Assembly: GCA_905221605.1 (NCBI GenBank) | Contig: CAJNDS010002480.1 | Coordinates: 245,001 to 297,500 of the forward strand | Source: Symbiodinium natans | Taxonomy: Eukaryota; Sar; Dinophyceae; Suessiales; Symbiodiniaceae | Reading direction: 5' to 3' | DNA: 52,500 nucleotides | In this document: one piece after another, positions 21,442-32,800 of the stretch | Layout of the letters: each line of letters begins with the position of its first letter | Position numbering within the stretch: the first letter of the stretch is position 1 | Position numbers and translations under genes: made by a program | Notes under the pieces: model-generated | What the model was told of the DNA's origin: nothing | Database searches by the model: none | Seen by the model: the letters and a program-made list of their open reading frames with translations, nothing else

Positions 21442-22930
21442 CTACTCGCCCTTCTTGTCTTTGAACTCGAACTTTTTGATGAAGGACCATTTGTATCCTT
21501 TTGCTCGGTCGTCGCCTTCACCATTTATAAACTCAGACTCCGGCCTCTTCGTGCGCCAGCCTTTTGATTCCCTTTTGACAGTGTCAGCACGGTAGACCGC
21601 TTTCTCCTCGACGAACTCCATAACCATCTTGATGGTGTCCTTCTCTTCTAGGAGGTGCGGGAGTGCGTCAACGATCTCCTTAAGGGTGTATTCAGACCAG
21701 TCATATTGCGAAGCGCACCTCGGCAACTGTGTCGACTGTTTTGTCTGTGTTCCAGTTGATCCAATAGTTGCCGACGGATGTTAATCCATCACCTGAAAAC
21801 CGAATTATCACTGAAATTATCACCGAAACAACGAGCGTAAGGGCGTCGAAGAGGATGGTGTTCTTCTTCCTCCACCGCTTTGATGAGACGTTCTGGTAAT
21901 CAAACGCGTCCGGGAACTTCTTGGTGATAGCATTCATGAGTTCCTCTTCGACGACACGACGTATGCCAGGCTTCGACAAATCACCTGTGCACTTATCTGT
22001 CACTGAGGAATCGAAGCTACCGAAGTCTGTGGATGCAATTCCGCCCGACTGGTAAGTCTCATAAAATTGCCTCATCCGCTCATTCACCCCGTGATGGTCC
22101 GTGCCCTTAATGCCTCGAAGCAAGAAGTAGGGCAGCCTAAAGATGGCTTCTTCAATGGTTTTGTTCATCAGGGATGCCATGGCTGTGCCTTTGGGGCCCA
22201 TGTGTTGAATAGGCCTCGGTTTTACTTTCCCCAAGGTCTCGTTAGGCTTTACAAAAGCCGTGATGACTGGGGCTTTCTCAAGCTGAGCGCCTGACATGGC
22301 CTCGTAATTCTCATCAACCATGGATTCGGTAAAGCTGTTCGGCGCAATCTCTGAGATGAGTTTGTGGATCGGGAACATGGACTTTCCGTGACTCTCGGAG
22401 ACAACGTCCGCCATAGGAATCTCTATTGCCGTGGCCTCAAGTCGTTTTATCTCTCGTTCGTCGATGTCCATGATGACTTTTACGACTTCGGCCGTGATCC
22501 TGTGGAGTGAACGTCTAATGATCTCGAGAGGATTCCCGACCTTGTTTTGTAGACTGTTCCCTCGCACTCGATCTCAGTCTCTTTTTGGGCGTAGTGTCGG
22601 TTCCCGATTGCTGCGATTGCGTTGCTGTGCGAGTTACATGCCACGTGTATCTTCGTCATGTCGTCCTCGTCGGTGACTCCTGGCATGCAAACTCGTGCTT
22701 TCGGGGTGACACCGTGTGTCTGAAGTAGTTGATCGTCGACAATGCAGATCTTGGCCTCACTTTCAAGCACCGCGAGCGCTTCATTCTTGATTGCGAGATC
22801 TTTACGCAAATCGACCTTGTCCCAGTCTACGATGACGCGGACATACTCGGCAGGTTGTCCGGTGAACGCAGTGGGGTACGGGACTAGAGGTGCTCCAACT
22901 TCAGTAAATCTTGACGCGGAAGGTGGGGCG
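21442..22930 (-). pseudogene. Endogenous RNA-virus RdRp remnant (positive-strand virus)
   Basis: Three overlapping minus-strand frames carry parts of a viral RNA-dependent RNA polymerase. Frame one (about 22930-22500) has an N-terminal region with an NAIAAIGNRH segment like the conserved stretch upstream of tombus/noda-like palms. Frame two (22567-21701) has motif F (VKP..KVKPRPIQ, 22255-22205), motif A (TDFGSFDSS, 22030-22004, with the two catalytic-type Asp) and motif B (SGDGLTSVGNYWIN, about 21796-21755). Frame three (21726-21442) carries a GEGDD at about 21519-21505 that could be motif C, but it lies roughly 79 residues after motif B, farther than usual. At least two frame changes and no surrounding capsid gene point to a dead copy. 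The SGDxxTxxxN form favours tombus/noda-like viruses. A dinoflagellate RNA virus relative is the other option. Confidence 0.75.
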
Positions 22931-23014
22931 GCGCCCCCACCCCCTTCGGGTTTAGGGTTTAGGGCTTAGGGTTTCGGATTTGGGGTTTAGGGTTTAGGGT
23001 TTAGGGTTTAGCAT

Positions 23015-23126
23015 GTAGACTTGGTAGCCCAGTAACCAGATTATGAAAAGGGTACCCTTTTTGGGTTGGTTACTTGGAACCTAGAACCAAACAAGGGCAA
23101 CAGGGCATTACTAACCTACCAAGTAC
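23015..23126. repeat. Foldback element with GGGTACCC core
   Basis: Arms 23015-23036 and 23105-23126 (CTTGGTAGxxxAGTAA). Its centre has AAAAGGGTACCCTTTT and ACCTAGAACCAAACAAGG. Similar central sequence occurs at 29577-29660. Confidence 0.8.
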
Positions 23127-23160
23127 AGGGCTGAGGGCTTTGGGTTTAGGGTCAGGGCTT

Positions 23161-23301
23161 ACTTGGAGGTTCTTGGTACTTATTAACCAGTTATAGCTGC
23201 ACTTACAACTGTACGTATAACCAGATTAGGGCACTTAAGGGGCTTATAAGCGGGTTAAGTACAGCTATGATTGGTTACTAAAGTACCATGAACCTCCAAG
23301 T
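23161..23301. repeat. Foldback element, family ACTTGGAGGTTC
   Basis: Near-perfect arms 23161-23199 and 23262-23301. The inner sequence AGATTAGGGCACTTAAGG recurs inverted at 51021-51047, defining a dispersed family. Confidence 0.9.
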
Positions 23302-23713
23302 ACTATACTGATTTCGGAACCATAGCAAAATTGGAATTTTAGCCGTTTCTTAGTAACTATAGTACCCAAAATCTACAAAAACCATTCCCAACAATCCTTA
23401 AGCTTAGGGTTTAGGAGTTCCGGGTTGGGTTCAGGAAGTAAAGGCTCGAGGGCAGTGGGCTTGGGGCATCGGATCTCGAGATTCGGAGATCTGGGCGAAA
23501 CCCTCACCCCTAAACACTAAGCCCTAAACCCTAAACCCTAAACCCGAAACGGGTTGTTCAGGGTCTCGGGTGCAGGGGTGTGAAAAATCCTAAGCCCTGG
23601 ACCCTCAGTTCTCCTCTATACCCTAAACCTTAGACCCTGAACCCTAAAGCCTAAACCCAAGCCCTAAGTCCTGAACCCTCAGTTCTCCTTTCTCTGTGGC
23701 GTAGTCCGGCGAC

Positions 23714-26700
23714 ATGCCAAAGGTTCCCACCAGGAGCTCACAGATCCTTGCAGGTGTGCAGGGTGCACATGGCTTGATGTGTTGCTTTTCAGGGTTTAGG
23801 CTGTGGGTTTAAGGCTTAGGGTTCAGGGTTCAGGGTTTAGGGCTCAAGGTTTGGGCTTTTTAGGGTTAGGGCTTAGGGTTTAGGGCTTTGGGGTTTTTAG
23901 CTTGTTTAGGACTTTGACGGTTTGGGAGGGTACCTGTGCCGGAGGAGGATCCTCAAGATTCTCCATACCCTATCCCGAATCCCCAAGAATACCCCGGAGC
24001 TACAACCCTCAAACCCCTCAGCTCAAACCCCGCTTTGGGGCGTAGGAACCCTGAAACCCCCTCAGCTCAAACCCTAATTTTTAGTCAGGATTCAGGCCAA
24101 CCTTGAACCCTAAACCCTATACCCTAAACCCTAATTCTGAACCCCCAGACCCTAAACCCTAAACCCTAAACCCTAAACCCTAAACCCTAAACCCTGAACC
24201 CTGAACCCTGAACCCTGAACCCTGAACCCTGAAAGCCCAAAGTCATAATCGAACCGGGCACTCGAAGTGGCCGCTCAGCGCCGACCACATCAGCACGTCC
24301 CATCCTGGTCTCTTTGGGGGTATAGGGTTTAGGGTTTAGGGTTACTAGGGTTTAGAGTTACAAGGGTTGCAAGGGTTAGGGTTACAAGGGTTACAAGGGT
24401 TACAAGGGTTACAAGGGTTACAAGGGTTACAAGGGTTACAAGGGTTACAAGGGTTGCAAGGGTTACAAGGGTTACTAGGGTTTAGGGTTTAGTTACTAGG
24501 GTTACTAGGGTTACTAGGGTTACTAGGGTTACTAGGGTTACTAGGGTTACTAGGGTTACAAGGGTTACAAGGGTTACAAGGGTTACAAGGGTTACTAGGG
24601 TTACTAGGTTACTAGGGTTACTAGGATTACTAGGGTTACTAGGGTTACTAGGGTTACCAGGGTTTAGGTTTAGGGTTACTAGGGTTACTAGGGTCACTAG
24701 GGTCACTAGGGTTACTAGGGTTACTAGGGTCACTAGGGTTACTAGGGTTATTAGGGTTACTAGGGTTACTAGGGTTACTAGGGTTACTAGGGTTACTAGG
24801 GTTACTAGGGTTACTAGGGTTACTAGGGTTTAGGTATTGGGGATTCAGAATTTAAGGCTTGGGTTTTTGGCATCCTTCTCTTGTTTATGGGTGCGGGTAA
24901 GGAGGCATTCGTCGTCTCGGGTTTTGCCCTCAACCCTAAACCCTATTTGAACCCTAAACCCTGCCTACGCCATCAGGGGGTTAGGATTCTTAGTGGATTT
25001 GGGAGTTTAGTGCGCGAGAACGTGGCATTGAGCTTCTTCGGGCTCTTGGGTTGAGGGTTCAGGGTTTAGAGTTCATTGGGAGGCCCCAAGGACTCTAAGC
25101 AGAACCCGAACCCTAAACCCCATCCCGGGTACCCCTATGTTCGGAACACGCCCCCCGCCTCCCCTCCACAAAGGGTGCGGCTCTTTTGGGCTTAGGGGGT
25201 TTGAGGCGTCGGGCATGGAGTCGATCGGGATTTCGGCCGAAAGAAACCTTCGAAGTTTAGGGTTCCGGGGTTGCGTCCACCCCCTCAGGCCTAAATTCAC
25301 TGCCAGCAAGAGCGCCCGAACCCTAAAGCCTCAACCCTAAACCCGAAAACTACCCTAGGCCCGAAAACTCTAAACCCTAAACCCTAAACCCTTTTTCCCT
25401 AAACCCTCGGTGGGGGCTTGAGGGCTCCCCACAGCCTTCGTCGTCCTTCAGGTCCAGGGAAGCTCCGTCGTCTGCCAGGATTTGCACCTGAACTCTGCTT
25501 TGAGGGTTTTCGAGAATTAACGGTTCAGGGTTTAGGGTCAGGGTTCAGGGTTCAGGGTTCAGGGTTTAGGGTTTAGGGTCTAGGGCGGAGGGGCGCAGGG
25601 AAAGTTAGGGTTTCGGGTTTGGGGTTTAAGCCGTCTCGCCACACAGCGGCGGCAAACGCCATGATAGTGGCGCCACAACCCACCCTGGTCCTGGGGGGGG
25701 GAGGAGGAGGAGGGGGCGTGCATAGAGCTGTCACAAATGGCTGACACCACCATCGAACAACCACAATCTGATTCGACATTGGCATCATCCCCGCAAGCGC
25801 TAAACCCCATCATCCCCCAAACCCTTAACCCTAAATGGCTCCAGGGCTGGTGCGCTTAGGGTTTAGGGATAGGGTTCCTAGGGTTTGTAGGGTTCGTAGG
25901 GTTTTTAGGGTTAGGGTTTAGGGTTTCGGGTTTCGGGTTTGGGGTTTAGGGTTTAGGGTTTAGGGTTTAGGGTTTAGGATTTAGGGTTTAGGGTTTAGGG
26001 TTTAGGGTTTGGTCCTTGGGTTTTGGGGATTCTCTGGTTTAGGGTTTAGGGTTCAGGGCCCTCTTTGGACTAGAAATCCAAAGCCTGCAAAACCCGCAAG
26101 CTATGAAATGTGTGAAGAATGAACCCTGGACTTGAAAAGGGTTTGCGGCTTAGGGTGTGTGGTTTAGGGTTCACGGTTAGGGTTTAGGGCTTCGGGCTTC
26201 GGGTTGAGGGTTTAGGGTTTAGGGTTTAGGATCAGACCCTCAACCCCCCCAAAACCCCCAACTTTAAGCCATAAGCTGTAACAAAAGCCTGAAACGCCAA
26301 GCCACGACGTCGCCCTCGCCCTGCTCGGCCGCTTTCATGAGGGCAGTCCTTGGGCACACGACGTCTTGGGTTCAGGCTTCGTTAGGGTAGTTTCCTAAAT
26401 TAGGGGTACCCCAAAAAAGGGACCATCATTTAGGAAACTGCCCCTTGGGTTCTGGGGCTTCATAAAGAGGCATTTACGGCGGTATTTAGGGGCCACTTAG
26501 GTATATCATAGGGACCAAATAAATAGCGGTTATATACGCGAACTAGGGGTCCCTCCTTTTGTCCCTTAAAAATAGCCTAACACCCGAAGCCCTAAAGGCT
26601 AGGGCTTGTGCTTCAACGCATGCGGGGGGGAGGCGAAGAGAAAGGGGGCGGCTGAGGCAGTCCAAGCGGCACTCCTTCATCATCCTTCATGTCCAAGATG

Positions 26701-26715
26701 CGCTTCTTCTCACGC
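23714..26715 (-). CDS. Ankyrin-repeat exon chain (at least 5 exons)
   Basis: Clear exons are 26671-26715 ([14 protein letters not shown]), 26309-26348 ([13 protein letters not shown], 5' donor side uncertain), 25436-25487 ([17 protein letters not shown]), 24262-24304 ([13 protein letters not shown]) and 23714-23746 ([10 protein letters not shown], end uncertain). The junction 26671/26348 (GC donor) reads DDEG-V-TALMKAA. The junction 25436/24304 (GC donor) reads [12 protein letters not shown]. The junction 24262/23746 (GT donor) reads HF-E-ICELLV. A probable exon at about 25630-25684 ([15 protein letters not shown]) lies between but I could not close its donor. The intron 24305-25435 contains the 9-bp GGGTTACTA array. 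Confidence 0.7.
24316..24835 (+). repeat. 9-bp arrays (GGGTTACAA)n and (GGGTTACTA)n
   Basis: Two interleaved 9-bp variants with a few seven-bp units, about 55 copies. They look derived from the telomere heptamer by a 2-bp insertion, and lie within an ankyrin-gene intron. Confidence 0.95.
26385..26444. repeat. Short foldback element
   Basis: Arms 26385-26400 and 26428-26444 (GGGxAGTTTCCTAAAT) around a GGGGTACCCC core. It sits in an ankyrin-gene intron. Confidence 0.85.
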
Positions 26716-26744
26716 CTTTGGAGTGGGCTTCTGGCTCGAACCCT

Positions 26745-26845
26745 AAAGCCTAAACCCTAAACCCTAAACCCTAAACCCTAAACCCTAAACCCTAAACCCT
26801 AAACCCTAAACCCTATATAAACCCTAAACCCTAAACCCTGAACCT
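26745..26845 (-). repeat. CCCTAAA array
   Basis: About 13 C-strand heptamers, interrupted once by a TATATAA step. Confidence 0.95.
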
Positions 26846-27279
26846 CAAACAGTAAAACCCAAAAAACCCAAGCCCCGGAAACCAAAAAAGCTAAGCCCTC
26901 AAACCGTTGCCCTTAAGCCCCTAAACCCCTAGACGCTAGAACCCTAAACGTTGGTTCGGTGTGGTTAGGGTTTAGGGTTTAGCGCTTGGGCTTTTGGCTT
27001 AGTGCTTGGAGCTTAGCGCTTAGGGCTTCGGGCCTAGGATTTCGGCCGAAACAACAAGCCCATGGCCTGAGCCCGGTTTAAGTCGCCTTCGCACTAGGTT
27101 TAGAGGTTTCGGGGTTTAGGGTTTAGGGTTTAGGGTTTGGGGTTTAGGGTTTGGGGTTTAGGGTTTAGTGTTAGGGGGGTGGGGTGGGGGTACCCGGGCA
27201 GGACAAAGGGGAAAAAACCCCCCCCCCCCCACCTACCCCCCCCCCCCCCCACCCCCCTACCCCCCCCCCCCCCCCAACG

Positions 27280-29330
27280 TTTCACAGAGGCTCAAGCAAA
27301 TCAACTTTTGGCATCCTTTGAGCTGACGAGCGCGTTTAAACCTTTCAACTGTGCTCCAGCGGGGTCGGCGGCTTGAGCCGGAGGCTCTTAAATCCGGCCC
27401 CCGCGCCGCCCGTGGTCCAGGGCGGAGCCCGCGTCGCACTAAAGCGCTAGCTTTAAGGGGCGAGCGCCCGAGCCGCCGACCCCGCCCAAAATTGCTTCAA
27501 ATTCGCGCGGGGCCCTTCGGGAGGCCTCCAAAACGGCATCCAAGGGGACGCAACACGCGGTGGTGCGAAAAGCACGAAAACCTCGCAAAAACCATGGGTT
27601 TTTACGAAAAACCGAGGCCACAAAACACCCGCAGCACCCCATTAAACCCTCACGGGCGCGCATCATCGGCCCTAGCTTTTCACATGGGGCGCGCGCCAGG
27701 CCGAAACCACGTTTTTCAAGGTTTGGGGGGGGTACCGGAAGCCCAAAACCAGGCGAGCATCATGAGCATCAGCAGCCCTGGCCCGCGGCCCCAAGGCAAT
27801 AAAAAAAGGCTGAAAAACGCTGAAATCACCGTAAATACCGTGTTTTTGTGAGGTTTTTCACGCGTGCCTCCGACCCCCCACCCCTGTTGCCCTTGACCCG
27901 CCCCCAAAGTGCGCATCATCGAAACCCACGTCCGGGGGGGGTTCCAACAGCAGAAAACCTCGTAAATACCGAGTGTTTTGTGGGTCCACGTAAAAACGCC
28001 CCTAAAATCGCTCATTTTACGCGCTCGAACGGCTTCGTGCCTACAAAACACCCGAACAGCAGGACCCCCGAATGCCCTTAAGGGCATTAATTCGGGGTCT
28101 TGCTTTTGGGGGTTTCGTGGGCACGCAAGCGTTCAAGCACATACAATCGGCGTGTTTAAGGGGGTTTTGGATGGCCTGGGGGAGGCCGCTGATGCTCATG
28201 ATGCTCCCTTTCCTGGGTCCCAAAAGGCTTCCCAAGCCCAAAAACACGTGTTTACAGCGTTTTCTGAAAGTTTTTCGAAGGCAAAACGCATGCATAGAAT
28301 GCTTTTAAGGCCCCCAAACCAACCCCACTGATGCTCCTGATGCGGGTGCGCGCGCGCGCGCGCCGGGGGGGCGGGGGGGGAGGGAGGGGGGGCGAAGGCA
28401 GGAGAAAGAGAGACAGAGAGAAGGAGAGGACAAAGACACGGGAAAGAGAAGACAGTGCCAAGGTTCAAGGTTTCGTGCTTTGGGGGGCGGGGGCCGGCCC
28501 GTGCCGCTAGGCCTGAAATCCGGGCACGCCCGTGCTCCGACGCCGTTAGGCGCCAGCCCTAGCTTTAGCTACCCCGGGGGGGGCATATGCCGCCGACCCG
28601 GTTGGCTCCCCAACATCCGGCTCCAAATGCGGCTCCCGAAGGGCATCATGTTTCAGGTACAATTTTTATCGCGAAAAACGCGCTATTTCCCACCGAATTT
28701 GGGCTCCTGGACGCATTTTTTGGGCGCCCCATGGGGGGTCCCAAAAAACGACCCCGGAGAGCATCATCGACTCTCTTTTTCAACTTTGGCCAAATACGCG
28801 TTGTTGATGTTTTTTGGGTGGCATTGGCCACCCCAAAGGACCCCCACAAGAGCGCGCATCATGAGCATCAGCGGGTTGGGTCTCGGGTTTCGGACGCGGC
28901 TGAAAGCTTGGAAAACACAGAAATCGCTGTAAATACCGTGGTTTTCGTGCTGTTACGGACATTTCCGTTTTGAGGCCGGCATATGCCCCTATAAGCCATG
29001 CATGCCTGGAGGCCGGAGCCGCTGATGCTCATGGCCGGGCGGGGGGCCAGGGTGCGCATCATCGAGGCTTCGTTTCTCTTTGGGGACCCGGGGGGCGAGC
29101 ATCAGCAGCATCAGTGGCTCCGGAAAGGGTTTCGGGCGGCAGGATTTCGAAGGATGCTGGCATAACTCCATAACATGGCACTCGACATGCGCGCGCACGC
29201 GCGCGCGCGCGCGTGCGCGTGAAGTTCATGCTGTCGTTGCTTCTTGCTTTCCGGCTTTGGCTGTGCTTGCTGCCGTTGTCATGCTGCTGGTGGGCGTGCC
29301 CGGCTGTGGGCGACAGCCCGTTAGATTTAG
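27280..29330. repeat. GC-rich telomere-free block of diverged interspersed repeats
   Basis: No TTTAGGG for 2 kb. Recurrent motifs are GAGCATCATGAGCATCAGC or its complement (27755, 28191, 28326, 28851, 29019, 29096), GCGCATCATC (27658, 27911, 28856, 29055) and GAAATCxCxGTAAATACCG (about 27820, 27955, 28920, and inverted at 28240). Long frames on both strands overlap each other and carry only these repeats, so I call no gene. It starts with C-runs (27217-27275) and ends with a (GC)n-rich run at 29188-29220 that could adopt Z-form DNA. One motif copy lies outside at 4956-4975. Confidence 0.6.
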
Positions 29331-29576
29331 GGTTTAGGGGTTTAGGGGTTTAGGGGTTTAGGGGTTTAGGGTTTAGGGTTTAGGGTTTAGGGTTTAGGTC
29401 TAGACAACTGGTTCTAAGGTCTGTAGGGCCTCAAAATCTCCCCAAAACCCCCGGCTCCAGTGCGGCCCCAGTGGCATCAGCGACTGCTGTGCTTCATCCT
29501 TGCCCCCACTCAGCGAGGGGCCCTTCTTGCGCTGGGCTGCCTGGGCCTGAGGGGTCGCCGTTTCTTGGCAGCCCAA

Positions 29577-29660
29577 GAAGGGTACCCGTCTTGGGGGTTT
29601 GGCTACCTTGTAAGGGAACCTAGAAGCAAAACAAGGTTAAAAGGGTACCAGCAAGGTTTC
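29577..29660. repeat. Foldback relative of 23015-23126
   Basis: Contains the hairpin CCCAAGA..GGGTACCC..TCTTGGG and the shared ACCTAGAAGCAAAACAAGG sequence, ending in a second GGTACC. Confidence 0.65.
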
Positions 29661-29889
29661 GGGTTCCTGGCTTAGGGCGTGGGGTTTAGGGGTTAGGGTT
29701 GAGGGTTTAGGGTTCAGGGTTGAGGGTTGAAGAGGTGGCAGTAAGGCCGGAATGCAGGGGGGCTTGGGATTCAGGTGTTTTTGGCTTAGGGTTTAGGGCT
29801 TACGGTTTAGGGTTAGGGTTTAGGCTTAGGGCTTAGGGCTTAGGGTTTAGGGTTTAGGGTTTAGGGTTTAGGGTTAGGGTTTTTGGGGA

Positions 29890-29931
29890 GGAGCATGGAG
29901 GCAACGCCGCACACGCAATCTCCCAAAGAGC
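29890..29931 (-). CDS. Possible ankyrin exon
   Basis: After CTAGTAG before GGGCTC, one frame reads ALWEIACAALPPC, resembling the TALxxAC start of an ankyrin repeat. It lies directly downstream of exon 30109-30161 but the phase does not match. Confidence 0.3.
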
Positions 29932-30108
29932 CCCTACTAGCCACGTCCCCTCAACCCTAAACCATGAACCCTAAACCCTGTACCCTAAACCTAAACCCTA
30001 AACCCTAAACCCTAAAACCTAAACCCTAAACCCTAAACCCTAAAACCTAAACCCTAAACCCTAAACCCTAAAAACCCTAAACCCTAAACACTAAGGTTTC
30101 AGGGCCAC

Positions 30109-31853
30109 TCTCTCCACGGCCTCCACCAAGAATTGGATGATGTCGGTGTGCCCTTCTTTACCTTGGAGCATTCAGGGCAAAGGGAAGGTCAAGGTCCCAG
30201 AGGAACCTGGGAATAAAAGGCGATTTAGGGTTTAGGGTTTGGGGTTTAGGGTTTAGGGGTTGGGGTTGAGGGTTTAGGGTTTAGGGTTTAGGGTTTGGGG
30301 TTTAGGGTTTAGGGGTTGGGGTTGAGGGTTTAGCTTTAGGGTGTTTGAAGGGGTTCATAACAGATCCTTAACCCCAAACCCTGAATTCGGGAATAAAGCC
30401 CCCCTCTGGGTACCCAGGAAGGTTTACGGTGCGAGCGAAGGCTCCAGGATTTAGGGTCCGCGAAAGACCCTAGGGTTTAGGGTGTAGGGTTTAGGCTTTA
30501 GGGTACGAAAACCGCCAAAGAGGGCTTTGGGGAGTTCGCGTCAGCTCAATGAGGATCTAAGAGGACCTTTCAGACACTTCCCCAAAGCATAGGCTGCAGG
30601 GATCCCCGTCCCCACCCGACCCCAAAAACCCTAAACCCTAAACCCTAAACCCTATATAACCCTAAACCCTATCCTATATAACCCTACACCCTGACCCTTC
30701 AAAGCATACGATAAGCCTGACGACCCTATCCACTGAACCCAAAACCCTGGAAGTGCTCAGCCCCCAACACCCCAACACCCCCAACACCCTATACAGCGTA
30801 TACCCTAAACCCTGAACCCTAAACCCAAAACCCTAAACCCTAAACCCTAAAGCCTAAACCCTAAACCCTAAAGCCTAAAGCCTAAACCCTAAACCCTGAA
30901 CCCTAAACCGCCGCAGGGGCACATGCTTTCATCAGTGCCGTTTCGCCCATGTCATCTTTCGCCGAGATCCGAGCCCCTTTCTCCACCAGAAACCGCACGA
31001 CCTGAGGGGGTTTTACGGTTGAAGGGTCTGGGCTTAGAGTTTAGGACTAAACCCTAAACCCGAAACCCTAAACACCTAAACCCCAAAACCCCGAGAAGAA
31101 AACAGAAGTTCAATCAAAGTAGGAGTTCCAGATCCGCTTCGAGTTGAGGCTTCCCTTGGTCGTCCTTCTCAACCGACCTCTACCAAAACCTTTAACAAGG
31201 TGTAGGGTGTAGGGGTTTAGGGCGAGATGCTAGTACCTTATATCCCCCTATATATTATATCGGGCACCTGTCATTCCTTCATCCCGTACTCAAGAACCCG
31301 CAAGTGTATGGACTAGGGTGCCTGGGCATGGAAAGCCATAACCGCAAAACTCTCCTGATCCCGCAAACCTGCCAAAAAGCCCCATCGCCCGAAGACCTCA
31401 AACTCTTTACTACACCGTCACACTCCTACACAGCCCGAACCCTGAACTCCAGACTCCCAAACTCTAAACCACCTGAACCCTAAACCCCAAACCCCGAAAC
31501 CTTTAAACCCTCAGCCCCGACAAAGGATCCCAGAACCACTCGCAGTGGGCATTTCCCAACATAAAGGACCCCCTTCTATGCCGCCGAAAATTTTAGAACC
31601 CACAAGTACCCCTAAACCCTAAACCCTAAACCCTAAACCCTAAACCCTAAACCCTAAACCCTAAACCCTAAACCCTAAACCCTAAACCCTAAACCCTAAA
31701 CCCTAAACCCTAAACCCTAAACCCTAAACCCTAAACCCTAAACCCTACACCCCCACTCCCAAATGTTCGGAAAGACCCCGCCTGTATGTAGCCGCCTGAA
31801 GCTGCGTGCATGAGGGCATTCACCCCTTCGGGATCTTTCTGGTCGACTTTCAC
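30109..31853 (-). CDS. Ankyrin-repeat exon chain (3 exons)
   Basis: Exons 31782-31853, 30923-31001 and 30109-30161 join in frame. The parts are VKVDQKDPEGVNALMHAASG, VVRFLVEKGARISAKDDMGE with TALMKA, and KEGHTDIIQFLVEAVER. NALMHAA to TALMKAC is exactly 33 residues. Donors are GC (GCGGGG), GT (GTGCCC) and probably GT (GTGGCC). Acceptors are TTTCCAG, CCCTCAG and TCCAAG, each before G. It may belong to the same gene as the exons at 23.7-26.7 kb or to a separate one; no start or stop was seen. Confidence 0.75.
31612..31748 (-). repeat. CCCTAAA array
   Basis: About 19 perfect C-strand heptamers, immediately downstream of ankyrin exon 31782-31853 on the transcript. Confidence 0.95.
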
Positions 31854-32404
31854 CTGGAAAATAAGGGTTTAGGGTTAAGGGTTTAGGGTTAAGGGTTAAG
31901 GGTTTAGGGTTTAGGGTTTAGGGTTTAGGGTTTAGGGTTTGAGGTTTAGGGTTTGGGGTGTAAGGGTCAAGGGTCAGTCAACCGACACCTGGGCAGTCAG
32001 GATTCCCTTACCCCTTCTGAACATCTAGGACTCTGGTAGAACGGGCTTGAGGTTTAAGGTGTAGGGTCCCAAAATGGCCCCAACTTTGCATGCCCCCCCC
32101 CCCCCCCCCCCGGAAAAAAAAATTGAGGCTTTCCGGTCTCATGTAGGATCAGGCACCCTATTCTCCAAACCCACAAAGCTATGAGGTCGTGACTCGACTG
32201 GGGTTCAGGGTTTAGGGTTTAGGGCCTATGTCAAGATTTCGCGCAGTTCTAGCCTCAATTTACAGAATCTTGCAGATTATTCAGGCTCCTGCAGTCAACA
32301 GACCAGTTTTGGTGTTCAGGGTCGAGCCGTTCTTTACGCTTAAGCATGCAGGTTCGGGGTTGAGGGTTTGGGTTTGCGGGTTGAAGGTTTAGGGAGGGTT
32401 CGGG

Positions 32405-32800
32405 CATGGGGTTTTTATGCCCCCGTGGTCCTGGCAGATGTGACTGGCTCGAGCCAGAAGCTACAACCGTCCCTCAACGCAGAGCACGCATGGTGATTCT
32501 GCCTGCCCTCTCTTGGATTGTGTGTGGAGGCATATGAGCAACGCCATAGAGCCTCTAGAGCCGATGGGCTTGCTCGACACGTAGTCTCGTGCTCCTCTGG
32601 CGGGAATGCCCTCCTCTCCTGGAAGACCCGACGACACGCGCCCGGTGTCAGGAGATTGTCCGCAAGGCGGTGGCCGGTGGACATGAGCTGAACCCCTGCA
32701 GCCCTGTGGACGATGATGCCCAAGGGGCTGTGGTCGTAAGCCACGAGTCCTAAACCAGCCGCTGCGGGCCGGCGTGATATCACTGGCCCCTACCCCGATT
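32405..32800. other. Unique stretch with two overlapping minus ORFs, no gene supported
   Basis: ORFs of 122 (32783-32415) and 121 codons (32826-32461) overlap in different frames. Neither shows a domain; the region lacks telomeric repeats and may be a fragment of something inserted. Confidence 0.4.

Noticed and set aside
27351-28973. ORFs of 117-166 codons in the GC-rich block
   Set aside because: Several frames on both strands are open at once and contain the same repeated words in different frames (HHEHQ, IMSIS, LMLMM), so they reflect composition and repeats.
30907-30922. Telomeric GTTTAGGG as the donor of ankyrin exon 30923-31001
   Set aside because: Splicing there leaves the next exon out of frame; the GTGCCC site at 30922 restores a perfect ankyrin repeat.
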